The position numbers and the translations under genes are program-made. Positions 8,057 through 16,716 of a stretch of DNA of 64,000 bases are shown here, piece after piece. Numbering within the stretch: the stretch's first letter is position 1; each line of letters begins with the position of its first letter. Source of the DNA: Syntrophaceae bacterium UBA6087 (lineage in GTDB: Bacteria > Desulfobacterota > Desulfomonilia > UBA1062); assembly GCA_002448235.1 (NCBI GenBank), contig DIXF01000010.1, positions 124,001 to 188,000 of the forward strand, in the 5' to 3' direction. Below the pieces are notes generated by a model. The model had not been told where the DNA came from and did no database searches. It saw only the letters and a program-made list of their open reading frames with translations.

Positions 8057-9214
8057 ATGAATGTACCGGATCCGAATATAAAGATGATTTATGCTAAAAA
8101 TTCAAGCCTCTGCCCTCAAGACGAGAAGGCGTGCAGCGGCATTGAGCCCGAAACGCGCCTCAGGTGCGGCACAAACCCTTCTCATGTGCCTCGGGACACG
8201 CCGGTTCCCCCCCGAAACAGGGTCTACTCGCCCGCACAAAGGCTGAATATCCTGAACTGCATTGATTTCGATTTCCGCCTCGAAATGCAAAGGGATGTCG
8301 GAAACGGCCTATCCGCGCCGAGGAAGTCTCTCCCTTCCAAATATCTCTACGATGAACGGGGGTCCGTGCTCTTTGATGAGATATGTCTGCTTCCCGAGTA
8401 TTATCCTACCCGCACCGAGATGAACCTCATTGACAGGTACAGAAGGCACATCATGAACTTTTTTGCCCGGGATGGCGGAAACCTCGTCGAGATCGGGAGC
8501 GGGTCGGATCTCAAAATAAGGAGACTCTTACATGCCGTGCCCCCGGACCGACTGAAAAGTATACGCTATGTGCCCATGGACATCAGTGAAAGCGGACTCC
8601 TCAGATCGGCAAGGAGCCTTCTGTCGCGGTTCGAAGGCTTGAGCATCTTCGGGATCATCGGCGACTTTCTCCGGAGCATGGAACATCTTCCCAAAACCCG
8701 CAAGCTGATAACCTTTTTCGGCAGCTCCATCGGAAATTTTCCCGACGACCAGGCCGCTGCGTTCCTGAAAAGGCTTGCCCGAAACATGGAAGGGCATGAC
8801 CGCCTGATCATCGGCATGGACATGTTGAAGCCGGTCAGGGTCATGGAGGCTGCCTATAACGATCAATCCGGCGTTACCGCCGAGTTCAATCTCAACGTCC
8901 TCAACCACATCAATCACCGGATGGGCGCCGACTTTCAGGAGGGAGACTTCCATCATAAGGCCTTTTTCGATCAGAGCAGGGAACTCATAGAGATGCACCT
9001 CTGTGCACGGAGGGATGTGAGGGCATATATAGGGGATATCCGTATGCCGGTGAGCCTTGCACAAGGGGAAACGATCCATACCGAGATCAGCAGGAAATAC
9101 AGCAGGGAAAGTATCGAGAATCTGTTTTTTCAGGCAGGCCTTCACATATCAAGCTGGTACACGGACCCGAAAAAATGGTTCTCGCTCATCGAGCTGAAAC
9201 CCTCGCAGGGATGA
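8057..9214 (+). CDS. egtD: L-histidine N-alpha-trimethyltransferase (EgtD family)
   Basis: A SAM-dependent methyltransferase converting histidine to N-alpha,N,N-trimethylhistidine (hercynine), the precursor of ergothioneine. Family signs are the LPEYYPTRTE substrate segment, the SAM motif LVEIGSGSDLKIR, VPMDISES, and the characteristic FFGSSIGNF loop. The start is set at the ATG 8057, since GAGAAAGGAT stands before it; a TTG at 8039 would add six residues. The protein is 385 residues, longer than the usual 320 or so, because of an N-terminal extension of about 65 residues with four cysteines that is not part of the catalytic fold. It lies 27 bp after the ergothioneine synthase gene and is almost certainly in its operon. 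Confidence 0.88.
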   Translation: MNVPDPNIKMIYAKNSSLCPQDEKACSGIEPETRLRCGTNPSHVPRDTPVPPRNRVYSPAQRLNILNCIDFDFRLEMQRDVGNGLSAPRKSLPSKYLYDERGSVLFDEICLLPEYYPTRTEMNLIDRYRRHIMNFFARDGGNLVEIGSGSDLKIRRLLHAVPPDRLKSIRYVPMDISESGLLRSARSLLSRFEGLSIFGIIGDFLRSMEHLPKTRKLITFFGSSIGNFPDDQAAAFLKRLARNMEGHDRLIIGMDMLKPVRVMEAAYNDQSGVTAEFNLNVLNHINHRMGADFQEGDFHHKAFFDQSRELIEMHLCARRDVRAYIGDIRMPVSLAQGETIHTEISRKYSRESIENLFFQAGLHISSWYTDPKKWFSLIELKPSQG

Positions 9215-9222
9215 ACCCAAGT

Positions 9223-10026
9223 CTAGCGGAGGTAGGTGCAGGCCCCGTAGAAGCGGCTGCTGTAGTATTCCCGGGAAAGCGATTCTTCGCGGATGGTTTT
9301 GCCGGTGCTCGGGGCATGGATGAATTTATTATCCCCGATATAGATGCCCACGTGGCTGACACGGCCCGGCCCGTTCGTGGAAAAGAAGACGAGGTCGCCC
9401 TTTTTCAGGTCCTCTTTGCCGATGGGAATGCCGTACTGGTACTGCTCCTCCGAGGTCCTCGGCACGTTCAGGCCGTTGAGTTCGTAGACCGCCATAACAA
9501 GGCCGCTGCAGTCATTGGGGCCGTTGATCGTGCAGGCCCCCCACTGGTACGGCAGGCCGATATACGTATGTGCCGTGCTCACAAGCTCTTCCCGCAGGGC
9601 TTTGCCTCCCTGTGCGAGCATGGTGTTTCTCGAGATGGTGTATTCCCTCGGGGTCACGATGTAATATTCATCTATTACGCCGAGCTTGCGCAACCTGTCG
9701 ACTTCGTTCCGTGCCATGCTGAAAGTCCCGTAGTTGCCGAACCTCACCTTATAGAGGCCAGATGCATGGGCGAAGTAAAAGGCGTTGAGCCCCTGCCCCT
9801 CCAGGGATTTGGTGAGCCTGACCGCATTGCTCACCTGGGAGAATGCGCCCGCCTGGATGGTGTACCCCATCTTCTTCACCATCGTGGTCGCCTGCGGCTT
9901 GTACGGTGCTCTCCCCTGGTACGGGGAAACGTTCTTCCACCTCGGAGCGCAGCTCGAAATGAGAATCGACAGGATCAGTACGATCGGAAAAACCGAGATG
10001 CCCGATGATATCCTCATGCCTCTCAT
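9223..10026 (-). CDS. SPOR plus NlpC/P60 domain cell-wall hydrolase lipoprotein
   Basis: A 267-residue envelope protein. The N-terminal hydrophobic segment ends in LISSCAP, a lipobox with the cysteine for lipid attachment. A SPOR domain (about residues 53-105, GYTIQAGAFSQVSNAVRL) should bind denuded septal glycan. The C-terminal NlpC/P60 domain has the catalytic cysteine in NDCSGLV, histidine in VSHVGIYIG and a third polar site in FIHAPS. It probably cleaves stem peptides of peptidoglycan at division sites. The start follows AAGGGGAGTGA. The gene ends 9 bp from the convergent egtD gene and is divergent from uup. Confidence 0.88.
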   Translation of the reverse strand: MRGMRISSGISVFPIVLILSILISSCAPRWKNVSPYQGRAPYKPQATTMVKKMGYTIQAGAFSQVSNAVRLTKSLEGQGLNAFYFAHASGLYKVRFGNYGTFSMARNEVDRLRKLGVIDEYYIVTPREYTISRNTMLAQGGKALREELVSTAHTYIGLPYQWGACTINGPNDCSGLVMAVYELNGLNVPRTSEEQYQYGIPIGKEDLKKGDLVFFSTNGPGRVSHVGIYIGDNKFIHAPSTGKTIREESLSREYYSSRFYGACTYLR

Positions 10027-10235
10027 TCACTCCCCTTGCGGGTGTCATAGATGACGTATAAAGCCTGATTTGCTAAAGTATCGGCAAACGGTTGCAAAAT
10101 CATGAATCGCCTGCTTTGTCTTTGCCTCAGTATCCGCGCGCAGGGAATTTTCCCGGTGCTTCCACCCATAAATTTCATGGACAATCCCCTGATTCTTCCA
10201 TAAAGAGATGGGGGAAATCATGAACAGGTGAGCGT

Positions 10236-12140
10236 ATGGGACTTCTGATCATCAGCGGCATTTCCGTGAGCTTTGGGGGGCCTGCGCTTCTCGATGACGC
10301 CACGCTCGGCATAGAACCGGGTGAGCGCATCGGCCTGCTCGGCCGCAACGGCTCCGGCAAGACAACGCTGCTGAAGATGATACATGGGGACCTGGCCCCG
10401 GATGCAGGCCGTATCATCCCGAACGGAGACATCAGGATCGCCCTGCTCCCCCAGGATGTCCCCGACGATGTGGAAGGCACGGTCTACGATGTCGTTGCAT
10501 CGGGCGGGAGCGAACATCTGGATCGCCTGAAGGAATACCACGACCTCACTGCCCGCATTGCAGAAGCGCATGACCAGGCATTGCTCAGAAAACTCGAACA
10601 GATCCAGCACAGGCTGGAGGCATCCGGTGCGTGGAACGTCCACCAGCAGATCGAAACCGTAATTAAAAAAACCGGGCTGGAAGAACACGCCCTGTTCAGA
10701 AACCTTTCCGCCGGGATGAAGCGAAGGGTGTTCCTTGCACGGGCACTGGTGAAGGAGCCGGATATCCTGCTCCTGGACGAGCCCACCAACCACCTCGACA
10801 TCACCTCGATCCTCTGGCTTGAGCGCTTTTTACTCTCATATGAACATACGATCATGTTTGTAACCCATGACCGGGAGTTTTTGCGCAGGCTCTCGACGAG
10901 GATTGTGGAGATCGACCGGGGCAGGCTCTTGTCTTTTTCCTGCAGCTACCCTGTTTATCTCCAGAGAAGACAGGCCATACTTGAGGCCGAGGAGAAACAG
11001 CTCCGCGATTTCGACAAGAAGCTCGCGAAAGAGGAGGCCTGGGTCAGGCAGGGGATCAAGGCCCGGCGCACGAGGAACGAAGGCAGGGTGAACGCGTTGA
11101 TGGAGATGCGGACGCAGCGGGCCCTCAGGCGGGACCAGGCGGGGAATGTGAACCTCGTGCTCCAGGAAGCGGAGAAAAGCGGCCGGCTCGTTATCAATGC
11201 GGATAAGATCGGCTTCTCCTATGGGGAGAAGGATATCGTGAAGTCGTTCTCCACCACGATCATGCGGGGAGACAAGGTCGGCATCATCGGCCCGAACGGC
11301 TCCGGCAAGACAACGCTGCTGAAGCTCCTGCTGGGAGAACTCCCGCCCTCCCATGGAAAGATCCGCCTGGGCACCAATATCAAGATCGCCTATTTCGACC
11401 AGCTCAGGGCGCAGCTCGATGAAAACAGGACCGTAAAAGATAATATCGCCGAAGGCAACGATACTGTCTTCATAAACGGCTCTCCCCGGCATATCGTGGG
11501 CTTTCTTCAGGACTTTCTCTTCTCGCGGGAGCAGATCATGTCTCCTGTCAGGAGCTTATCCGGAGGCGAGCGCAACCGGCTGCTCCTTGCCAGGCTCTTC
11601 AGCATGCCTTCAAACGTGCTGGTGCTGGACGAACCGACCAACGATCTCGATGCCGAAACGCTGGAGCTGCTCGAAGAAAAGGTTGTGCAGTACGGCGGCA
11701 CGGTCCTGCTGGTGAGCCATGACCGGGAATTCCTCAACAACGTAGTCACCTCCACGATTGTCTTCGAGGCCGCGGGCCGCCTGGCGGAATATGTCGGCGG
11801 GTACGACGACTGGCTCAGACAGAGGCCGGCGCCGGCCGAAGGGGCAGAAGCGAAATCCCCGGCCGATAAGCCCAAAGCTCCAAAGCCGGCCAGGGAAAAA
11901 AGCAAGCTCTCCTACAAGGAAGACCGGGAGCTGCAGACTCTGCCCGAGCTGATCGAAACCCTTGAACAGGACAAGAACGACCTGATCGCAACTCTGAACG
12001 ACCCGGAATTCCAGAAAAGCAGCAACGCCCACATGATCGTTTCCGCCAGCGAGAGGCTGGAGAATCTCGAAAAGCAGCTCGAAGAGGCATACCTTCGCTG
12101 GGAAGAGCTCGAAGACCTCTCGGCGAAATTCAGCACCTAG
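10236..12140 (+). CDS. uup: ABC-F family ATPase Uup
   Basis: A 634-residue soluble protein with two ABC cassettes and no membrane segments. The first has GRNGSGKTTLLK (Walker A), LSAGMKRRVFLARAL (signature) and LLLDEPTNHLD (Walker B); the second has GPNGSGKTTLLK, LSGGERNRLLLARLF and LVLDEPTNDLD. The inter-domain linker is charged and helical. The last 65 or so residues form the coiled-coil tail that distinguishes Uup from EttA-type ABC-F proteins. ABC-F proteins act on ribosomes, and Uup has been linked to DNA-repair and ribosome-assembly phenotypes. It is transcribed alone, divergent from the NlpC/P60 gene across a 209-bp gap. Confidence 0.9.
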   Translation: MGLLIISGISVSFGGPALLDDATLGIEPGERIGLLGRNGSGKTTLLKMIHGDLAPDAGRIIPNGDIRIALLPQDVPDDVEGTVYDVVASGGSEHLDRLKEYHDLTARIAEAHDQALLRKLEQIQHRLEASGAWNVHQQIETVIKKTGLEEHALFRNLSAGMKRRVFLARALVKEPDILLLDEPTNHLDITSILWLERFLLSYEHTIMFVTHDREFLRRLSTRIVEIDRGRLLSFSCSYPVYLQRRQAILEAEEKQLRDFDKKLAKEEAWVRQGIKARRTRNEGRVNALMEMRTQRALRRDQAGNVNLVLQEAEKSGRLVINADKIGFSYGEKDIVKSFSTTIMRGDKVGIIGPNGSGKTTLLKLLLGELPPSHGKIRLGTNIKIAYFDQLRAQLDENRTVKDNIAEGNDTVFINGSPRHIVGFLQDFLFSREQIMSPVRSLSGGERNRLLLARLFSMPSNVLVLDEPTNDLDAETLELLEEKVVQYGGTVLLVSHDREFLNNVVTSTIVFEAAGRLAEYVGGYDDWLRQRPAPAEGAEAKSPADKPKAPKPAREKSKLSYKEDRELQTLPELIETLEQDKNDLIATLNDPEFQKSSNAHMIVSASERLENLEKQLEEAYLRWEELEDLSAKFST

Positions 12141-12397
12141 TCTTACCGGATATCCCAAAGCGACCACGACCCTGCGATTTTACCTGGTGAAAGCGCTGCA
12201 ATACAGGCGTGAGCAGGCTTGCCGGGAGATAACCCTGAAGAAGGCTTTCTTTCCCCTCCTCCTTATGCCCTTGAGTCTGGAAGGAACCTGCTTACCCTTC
12301 ATCTTATCCTTTCACGGTAAAGGTGAGGCCTCTGCCCTTTGAACTGCATCGGCATGGAGATGGACGGCCTCACATACAGGAGCAGAAGGAGGGAAAG

Positions 12398-13756
12398 ATG
12401 CTGGATTTCACGTTGAGCCCCGAACAGCTCGCATTGCGGGACAAGGCCCGTGAGTTCACCAGAAAAGAGATCCTGCCTGTGGCCTGGTATTATGACGAGC
12501 TTGACGAGACCCCCATGCCCGTTCTCCGCAAGGCCTTTGATGCAGGACTCATGAACGGGGACATCCCGAAGCCCTACGGCGGCAGAGGGTGCGGCATGGT
12601 GGAAGGGACCATCGTGGTCGAGGAGATCGCTGCCGGTTGTGCGGGCCTGGCCACATCGATATTCGACAATTCCCTGGGCATGGCGCCGATCATGCTCTCG
12701 AAGAAAGAGCATCTCAAAGAGCGGTACTTGCGAGAGATTGCACAAGAGTTCAAGCTCATATGCTTCGGCACCTCGGAGCCGACAATGGGTTCGGATGTAG
12801 CAGGCATGAGGTGCATCGCACAAAAGGACGGCGACGACTACATCCTCAACGGTACGAAGTACTGGATCACCAACGGCGGGATTGCCGACTACATGAGCGT
12901 CTTCGCCACGATCGATCCGAAGTTGTCGCATCAGGGAATTTGTGCATTCGTCGTAGAGATGGACCGGAAAGGCGTTTCCAGAGGCAAACACATTCCCAAA
13001 CTGGGCCAGAGGTGTTCGAACACCACAGGGGTGCACTTCAAGGACGTGCGGGTGCCCGGCGAAAATGTCCTTGCAGAGCCCGGAGAGGGCTTCCTCCTCG
13101 CCATGAAGACCTTTGACCGGACACGTCCTCCCATCGGATCGTTCGGTGTTGGCGCAGCCCGCTCGGCCATGGAGTTCGCGGTCGACTATACCAAGAGGCG
13201 GCGCACCTTCGGATCTCCGCTCGCAAATTACCAGGCCATCCAGTTCAAGCTCGCGGACATGTACATGAAGGTCGAGACGGCACGGCTCCTGACCTGGAAG
13301 GCAGCGTACGAGGTCGACAAGGGCGTTTCGAGCAACGTATCATCATCCATTGCAAAGCTCTATGCAACCGAGGCCGCGTTCGAGGTCGTCAGCGATGCGC
13401 TCCAGATCTTCGCAGGGTACGGGTATACGAAGATGTATCCCATCGAGAAGCTCTTCCGTGATATCAGGCTGCTCAGGATCTACGAAGGCACCTCCGAGAT
13501 CCAGCACCTTATCCTTGCAGGGCAACTCTTCAGCTCATACCGGCCGGTCATGCCCCCGCTGAACGAGGTGCCGGTCATGGCATGGGAAGGCAACAACGGC
13601 GATTTCAGCGAAGCCGTGGGGTCGCGGGTGGCGTGGCGGTGCCCCATATGCGGATATATTCACCTCGGAGACGAACCCCCCGAGGAATGCCCCTATTGTT
13701 TTGTCCGGGGCACGGCGTTCAAGAGGGTCGCCCCGGGGGCCGAAGGGATTGCGTGA
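12398..13756 (+). CDS. Acyl-CoA dehydrogenase with C-terminal rubredoxin-like domain
   Basis: A 452-residue flavoenzyme. The first 390 or so residues are an ordinary acyl-CoA dehydrogenase: MLDFTLSPEQLALRDKAREF, the FAD/substrate segment FGTSEPTMGSDVAG, ILNGTKYWITNG, and RLLRIYEGTSEIQ, whose glutamate is the usual catalytic base. The last 44 residues add a rubredoxin-type site, WRCPICGYIHLGDEPPEECPYC, that could take electrons directly from the flavin in place of, or before, ETF. The start was placed at 12398, after GGAGGGAAAG, rather than the in-frame ATG at 12323. The 257 bp upstream hold nothing recognised. A similar stand-alone rubredoxin module is encoded at 1329-1538. Confidence 0.9.
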   Translation: MLDFTLSPEQLALRDKAREFTRKEILPVAWYYDELDETPMPVLRKAFDAGLMNGDIPKPYGGRGCGMVEGTIVVEEIAAGCAGLATSIFDNSLGMAPIMLSKKEHLKERYLREIAQEFKLICFGTSEPTMGSDVAGMRCIAQKDGDDYILNGTKYWITNGGIADYMSVFATIDPKLSHQGICAFVVEMDRKGVSRGKHIPKLGQRCSNTTGVHFKDVRVPGENVLAEPGEGFLLAMKTFDRTRPPIGSFGVGAARSAMEFAVDYTKRRRTFGSPLANYQAIQFKLADMYMKVETARLLTWKAAYEVDKGVSSNVSSSIAKLYATEAAFEVVSDALQIFAGYGYTKMYPIEKLFRDIRLLRIYEGTSEIQHLILAGQLFSSYRPVMPPLNEVPVMAWEGNNGDFSEAVGSRVAWRCPICGYIHLGDEPPEECPYCFVRGTAFKRVAPGAEGIA

Positions 13757-13797
13757 GTCAGGTCTTTGATTTTCGGGCCCCGATGCGGCGGAAGCCC

Positions 13798-15498
13798 TTA
13801 TTTCTCTTTTGAAAAAGGCCAGGCCGCTATGCCTCCTTCCATGACCTTCACATTCCTCCAGCCCAGCGCTGCAAGGGCGAGCGCAGCCTCGTACCCGCGC
13901 ATCGAAACAGCGCAATAGGAGATAATCTCCTTATCCTTGTCTTCCGGGAGTTCCTTTGCCTTTTCTCTCAAGTCATCCAGGGGGATGAGTGTCTCGCCGA
14001 TGCCAAGACGGGTGGTTTTGAACTCATCCAGGTCCCGTACATCCAGGAGAACCGGCCTTTCACCCCTATCCAGCTTTTCTTTGACCGCAAGCGAGGATAT
14101 GCCCGTGAACCGGTTTTCCATCTTGTTCTGCATGACATGCGCCGTGGTGATGAAGTGGTCGATCGCCGGAGAAAACGGCGGGGCATAGGGGAGATCGGCA
14201 TTGACGAGATCCTCAACGGACAGGCCGCCCTGGATGGCCATTGCCCACTGGGCGATCTGCTTGCCGACATTCCCCGGACCCACGCACTGGGCGCCGAGTA
14301 TCCTGCCGGTGGTCCTGTCTGCGAGGAGCTTGGTTACCAGGAGTTGTCCGTTCATGTAGCCCGGCTTGTCCCCGCCTGCGGTAATGAGGGGGATACTGTC
14401 GACAAGGCCGTTCTTTTCCGCCGACCTCTCCGAAAGCCCGGTCGAACCTGCCGAGAAGTCGAACACCTTGCAGATGCCGGTCTGGATCGTACCCTTGAAG
14501 ACCGCCCTGTTCTCCGATGCAGCATTCCTTCCCGCCACCCTCCCCTGGAGGTTTGCGAGGTCGCCGTAGGGGGCGTGCACCTTTTTGCCCGTGATCAGAT
14601 TTACGGTCTCTATACAGTCTCCGGCGGCATAGATATCCGGGTCGGAGGTCTGCAGGTATTCGTTGACCGCGATCCCGCCGGTGACACCGATCTCCAGCCC
14701 TGCCCGCCGTGCAAGCTCAGAGTTGGGCTCGACGCCCACGGCAACGACCGCCAGCTCGCAAAGGATTTCGGTCCCGTCCCCAAGCGTAACGCCGGTCAAT
14801 GCGCCGTTATCCCCAAGAAAACCGGCAACCCTGCTGCCGGTGATCACATTCACCCCCTTGCTCCGCACGTGGTTTTCCACGAGTTTTGCAAGCTCCCAGT
14901 CGAGAAAGGCAAGCAGCTGGGGTACGAGCTCTACTATGGTGACTTCTATCCCCGCAAGCCGCAGGGCTTCGCAGGTTTCTACGCCGATGAGCCCGCCGCC
15001 TACGACTACGGCCTTCCCGGCCTTCCGCTCATCCCGCACCCTGCGGAGAAAATCCACGTCCTTCATGGACTGGAGCGTCGTAACCCCCCTGAGGTCCGTA
15101 CCCGGTACGGGAGGCATTCTCGGGATCGACCCGGTTGCGATGATAAGCTTGTCGTAGTTCAGAGTGCCTGTTTCACCGGTCAGGAGGTTCCGGTAAGACA
15201 CCACGTGCCGGGCCGGTGAGATATCCGTGACCTCGGTGTTCGTCCTGGCCTCGATCGCTTTTGCCTCACGGTAGTACCGGGGGTCGCGGGTAACGCCCGT
15301 ACCGGTGCTCAGAAGCAGGTTCCTGTCATCGATAACACCGGATACATAATATGGATAGCCACAGGATGCCATGGACAGATCCGGGTCTTTCTGGAGGATG
15401 ACGATCTCCGCATGGCTGTTGATTCTCCGTGCCTTTGCCGCTGCCTTGGGGCCCGCCGCAGAACCTCCGACTACCACGATCCGTGAGACGTCTCGCAT
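13798..15498 (-). CDS. CoA-disulfide/persulfide reductase with C-terminal rhodanese domain
   Basis: A 566-residue flavoprotein of the pyridine nucleotide-disulfide oxidoreductase family. It has the FAD site VVVGGSAAGPKAAAKARR, the single redox cysteine in MASCGYPYYVSG, the NAD(P)H site AVVVGGGLIGVE and the FAD closing motif IYAAGDCIE. The C-terminal 100 residues are a rhodanese domain with its cysteine in ISYCAVSMRGYE. This architecture matches NADH-dependent persulfide/polysulfide reductases (Npsr-like) and CoA-disulfide reductase-rhodanese proteins, which reduce CoA persulfide to CoA and H2S. The start at 15498 follows AAAGGAGAG; an ATG at 15534 would add 12 residues. It may supply or clear sulfane sulfur. 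Confidence 0.88.
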   Translation of the reverse strand: MRDVSRIVVVGGSAAGPKAAAKARRINSHAEIVILQKDPDLSMASCGYPYYVSGVIDDRNLLLSTGTGVTRDPRYYREAKAIEARTNTEVTDISPARHVVSYRNLLTGETGTLNYDKLIIATGSIPRMPPVPGTDLRGVTTLQSMKDVDFLRRVRDERKAGKAVVVGGGLIGVETCEALRLAGIEVTIVELVPQLLAFLDWELAKLVENHVRSKGVNVITGSRVAGFLGDNGALTGVTLGDGTEILCELAVVAVGVEPNSELARRAGLEIGVTGGIAVNEYLQTSDPDIYAAGDCIETVNLITGKKVHAPYGDLANLQGRVAGRNAASENRAVFKGTIQTGICKVFDFSAGSTGLSERSAEKNGLVDSIPLITAGGDKPGYMNGQLLVTKLLADRTTGRILGAQCVGPGNVGKQIAQWAMAIQGGLSVEDLVNADLPYAPPFSPAIDHFITTAHVMQNKMENRFTGISSLAVKEKLDRGERPVLLDVRDLDEFKTTRLGIGETLIPLDDLREKAKELPEDKDKEIISYCAVSMRGYEAALALAALGWRNVKVMEGGIAAWPFSKEK

Positions 15499-15869
15499 GC
15501 TCTCTCCTTTCCTTGTCGTTGTCCTCATTCCCAATTCCTGTAAAAACTATATAATCCTTGTCCGCCTCCCGGCAATGCCGCTTTTGACAATTTTACACCT
15601 TTTATTTCTTCATTCATTCCTTTATAAATACTTACGAGTTTATACACACCCCTGGACCATGCCCCCCTTCCGAAGGATCCCGCAACATAACAAAATAAGC
15701 TAAAAGCCTGCAAAAAGTGTCGGACGCCTTGTGAAAAGCCTATCTGAGCCTATCATCACTCTTACAAGAGGCGGAAATGCCGCATTCAGGGAAGCGCTTA
15801 AATTTTCATTTTTAAAAAATCCATACGTGTTAAGCGGCCTGATTTTCCGAAAGGGCAAAAGGAGATCAC
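15499..15869. other. Intergenic region between divergent CoA-disulfide reductase and SDR genes
   Basis: The 371 bp contain no convincing gene; an open frame at 15731-15979 runs into the SDR gene in another frame and has no family resemblance. The region is AT-richer than the flanking genes and must hold the promoters of both divergent genes. A ribosome site AAAGGAG ends it in front of the SDR start. Confidence 0.6.
15548..15575 (-). promoter_or_regulatory. Possible sigma-70 promoter of the CoA-disulfide reductase gene
   Basis: On the minus strand TTGCCG and TATATA are separated by 16 bases, about 50 bases ahead of the ATG at 15498. Each hexamer matches the consensus at four positions, so this is only a candidate. 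Confidence 0.35.
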
Positions 15870-16697
15870 ATGCGATCTTGCAGCCGTTTGGCCTGTGCCT
15901 GCCGTTTAAAAAACCAGGTGGCTCTCATAACCGGGGCATCCTCGGGAATCGGCAGGGGGATCGCGCTTGCAATGGCTGACGAAGGTGCCCATATTGTCGT
16001 GAACTATATCGGCAAGGGCCGGGAAGCCGGAGAAGTTGTCGGAGAAATACAACGGAAAAAGGCCAGGGCAATAGCTGTCGAAGCTGACGTCAGCAGCGAA
16101 AAGCAGGTCCGGGAGATGTTCGGGCAGGTTGTCCGGGAATTCGGTACGGTCGATATCCTGGTAAATAATGCCGGGATCCAGAAAGACTCGGCATTTCATG
16201 CCATGCCCCTTGAGGATTGGCAGAAAGTGATCGAGGTGAACCTGACAGGCGCATTTCTCTGTTCCCGTGAGGCAGTATGCGAGTTCAAGCGCAGGGGTAT
16301 CCAACCGGAAAAATCCCTCAGCGCAGGAAAGATCATTTTCATCAGTTCCGTACATCAGATCATCCCCTGGGCGCACCACTGCAATTATGCAGCATCCAAG
16401 GGCGGGATCAGCCTGCTCATGGAAAGCATGGCCCAGGAACTGGCTCCGGAGAAAATCAGAGTGAACAGTATCGCTCCCGGGGCGATCAAAACCTCTATCA
16501 ACAGAAAATCATGGGAAACCCCCGAAGCAGCCGAATCGCTGCTCAAGCTCATCCCATGGGGCCGGATCGGCGAACCGGCGGATATCGGAACCGCCGCAGT
16601 CTGGCTCGCATCCGACGAGTCGGATTATGTCCACGGTACCACCTTGTTCGTGGACGGCGGCATGACACTTTATCCAGGGTTTGCAGCAGGGGGATAA
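15870..16697 (+). CDS. Short-chain dehydrogenase/reductase, glucose 1-dehydrogenase-like
   Basis: A 275-residue classical SDR. It has the cofactor motif ALITGASSGIGRGIALAM, the VNNAGIQ motif, the serine in IFISSVHQ and the catalytic YAASKGG tetrad part, with WLASDESDYVHGT and FVDGGM at the end, the pattern of glucose 1-dehydrogenase/3-oxoacyl reductase-like enzymes. The first 12 residues (with three cysteines) are not conserved in the family, but the start is supported by AAAGGAG 7 bases upstream. The glucoamylase-like gene follows 19 bp downstream, so the pair may release and oxidise glucose. The substrate is inferred from neighbourhood and overall similarity only. Confidence 0.82.
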   Translation: MRSCSRLACACRLKNQVALITGASSGIGRGIALAMADEGAHIVVNYIGKGREAGEVVGEIQRKKARAIAVEADVSSEKQVREMFGQVVREFGTVDILVNNAGIQKDSAFHAMPLEDWQKVIEVNLTGAFLCSREAVCEFKRRGIQPEKSLSAGKIIFISSVHQIIPWAHHCNYAASKGGISLLMESMAQELAPEKIRVNSIAPGAIKTSINRKSWETPEAAESLLKLIPWGRIGEPADIGTAAVWLASDESDYVHGTTLFVDGGMTLYPGFAAGG

Positions 16698-16716
16698 CGG
16701 GCCTGAGAGGTTATGA

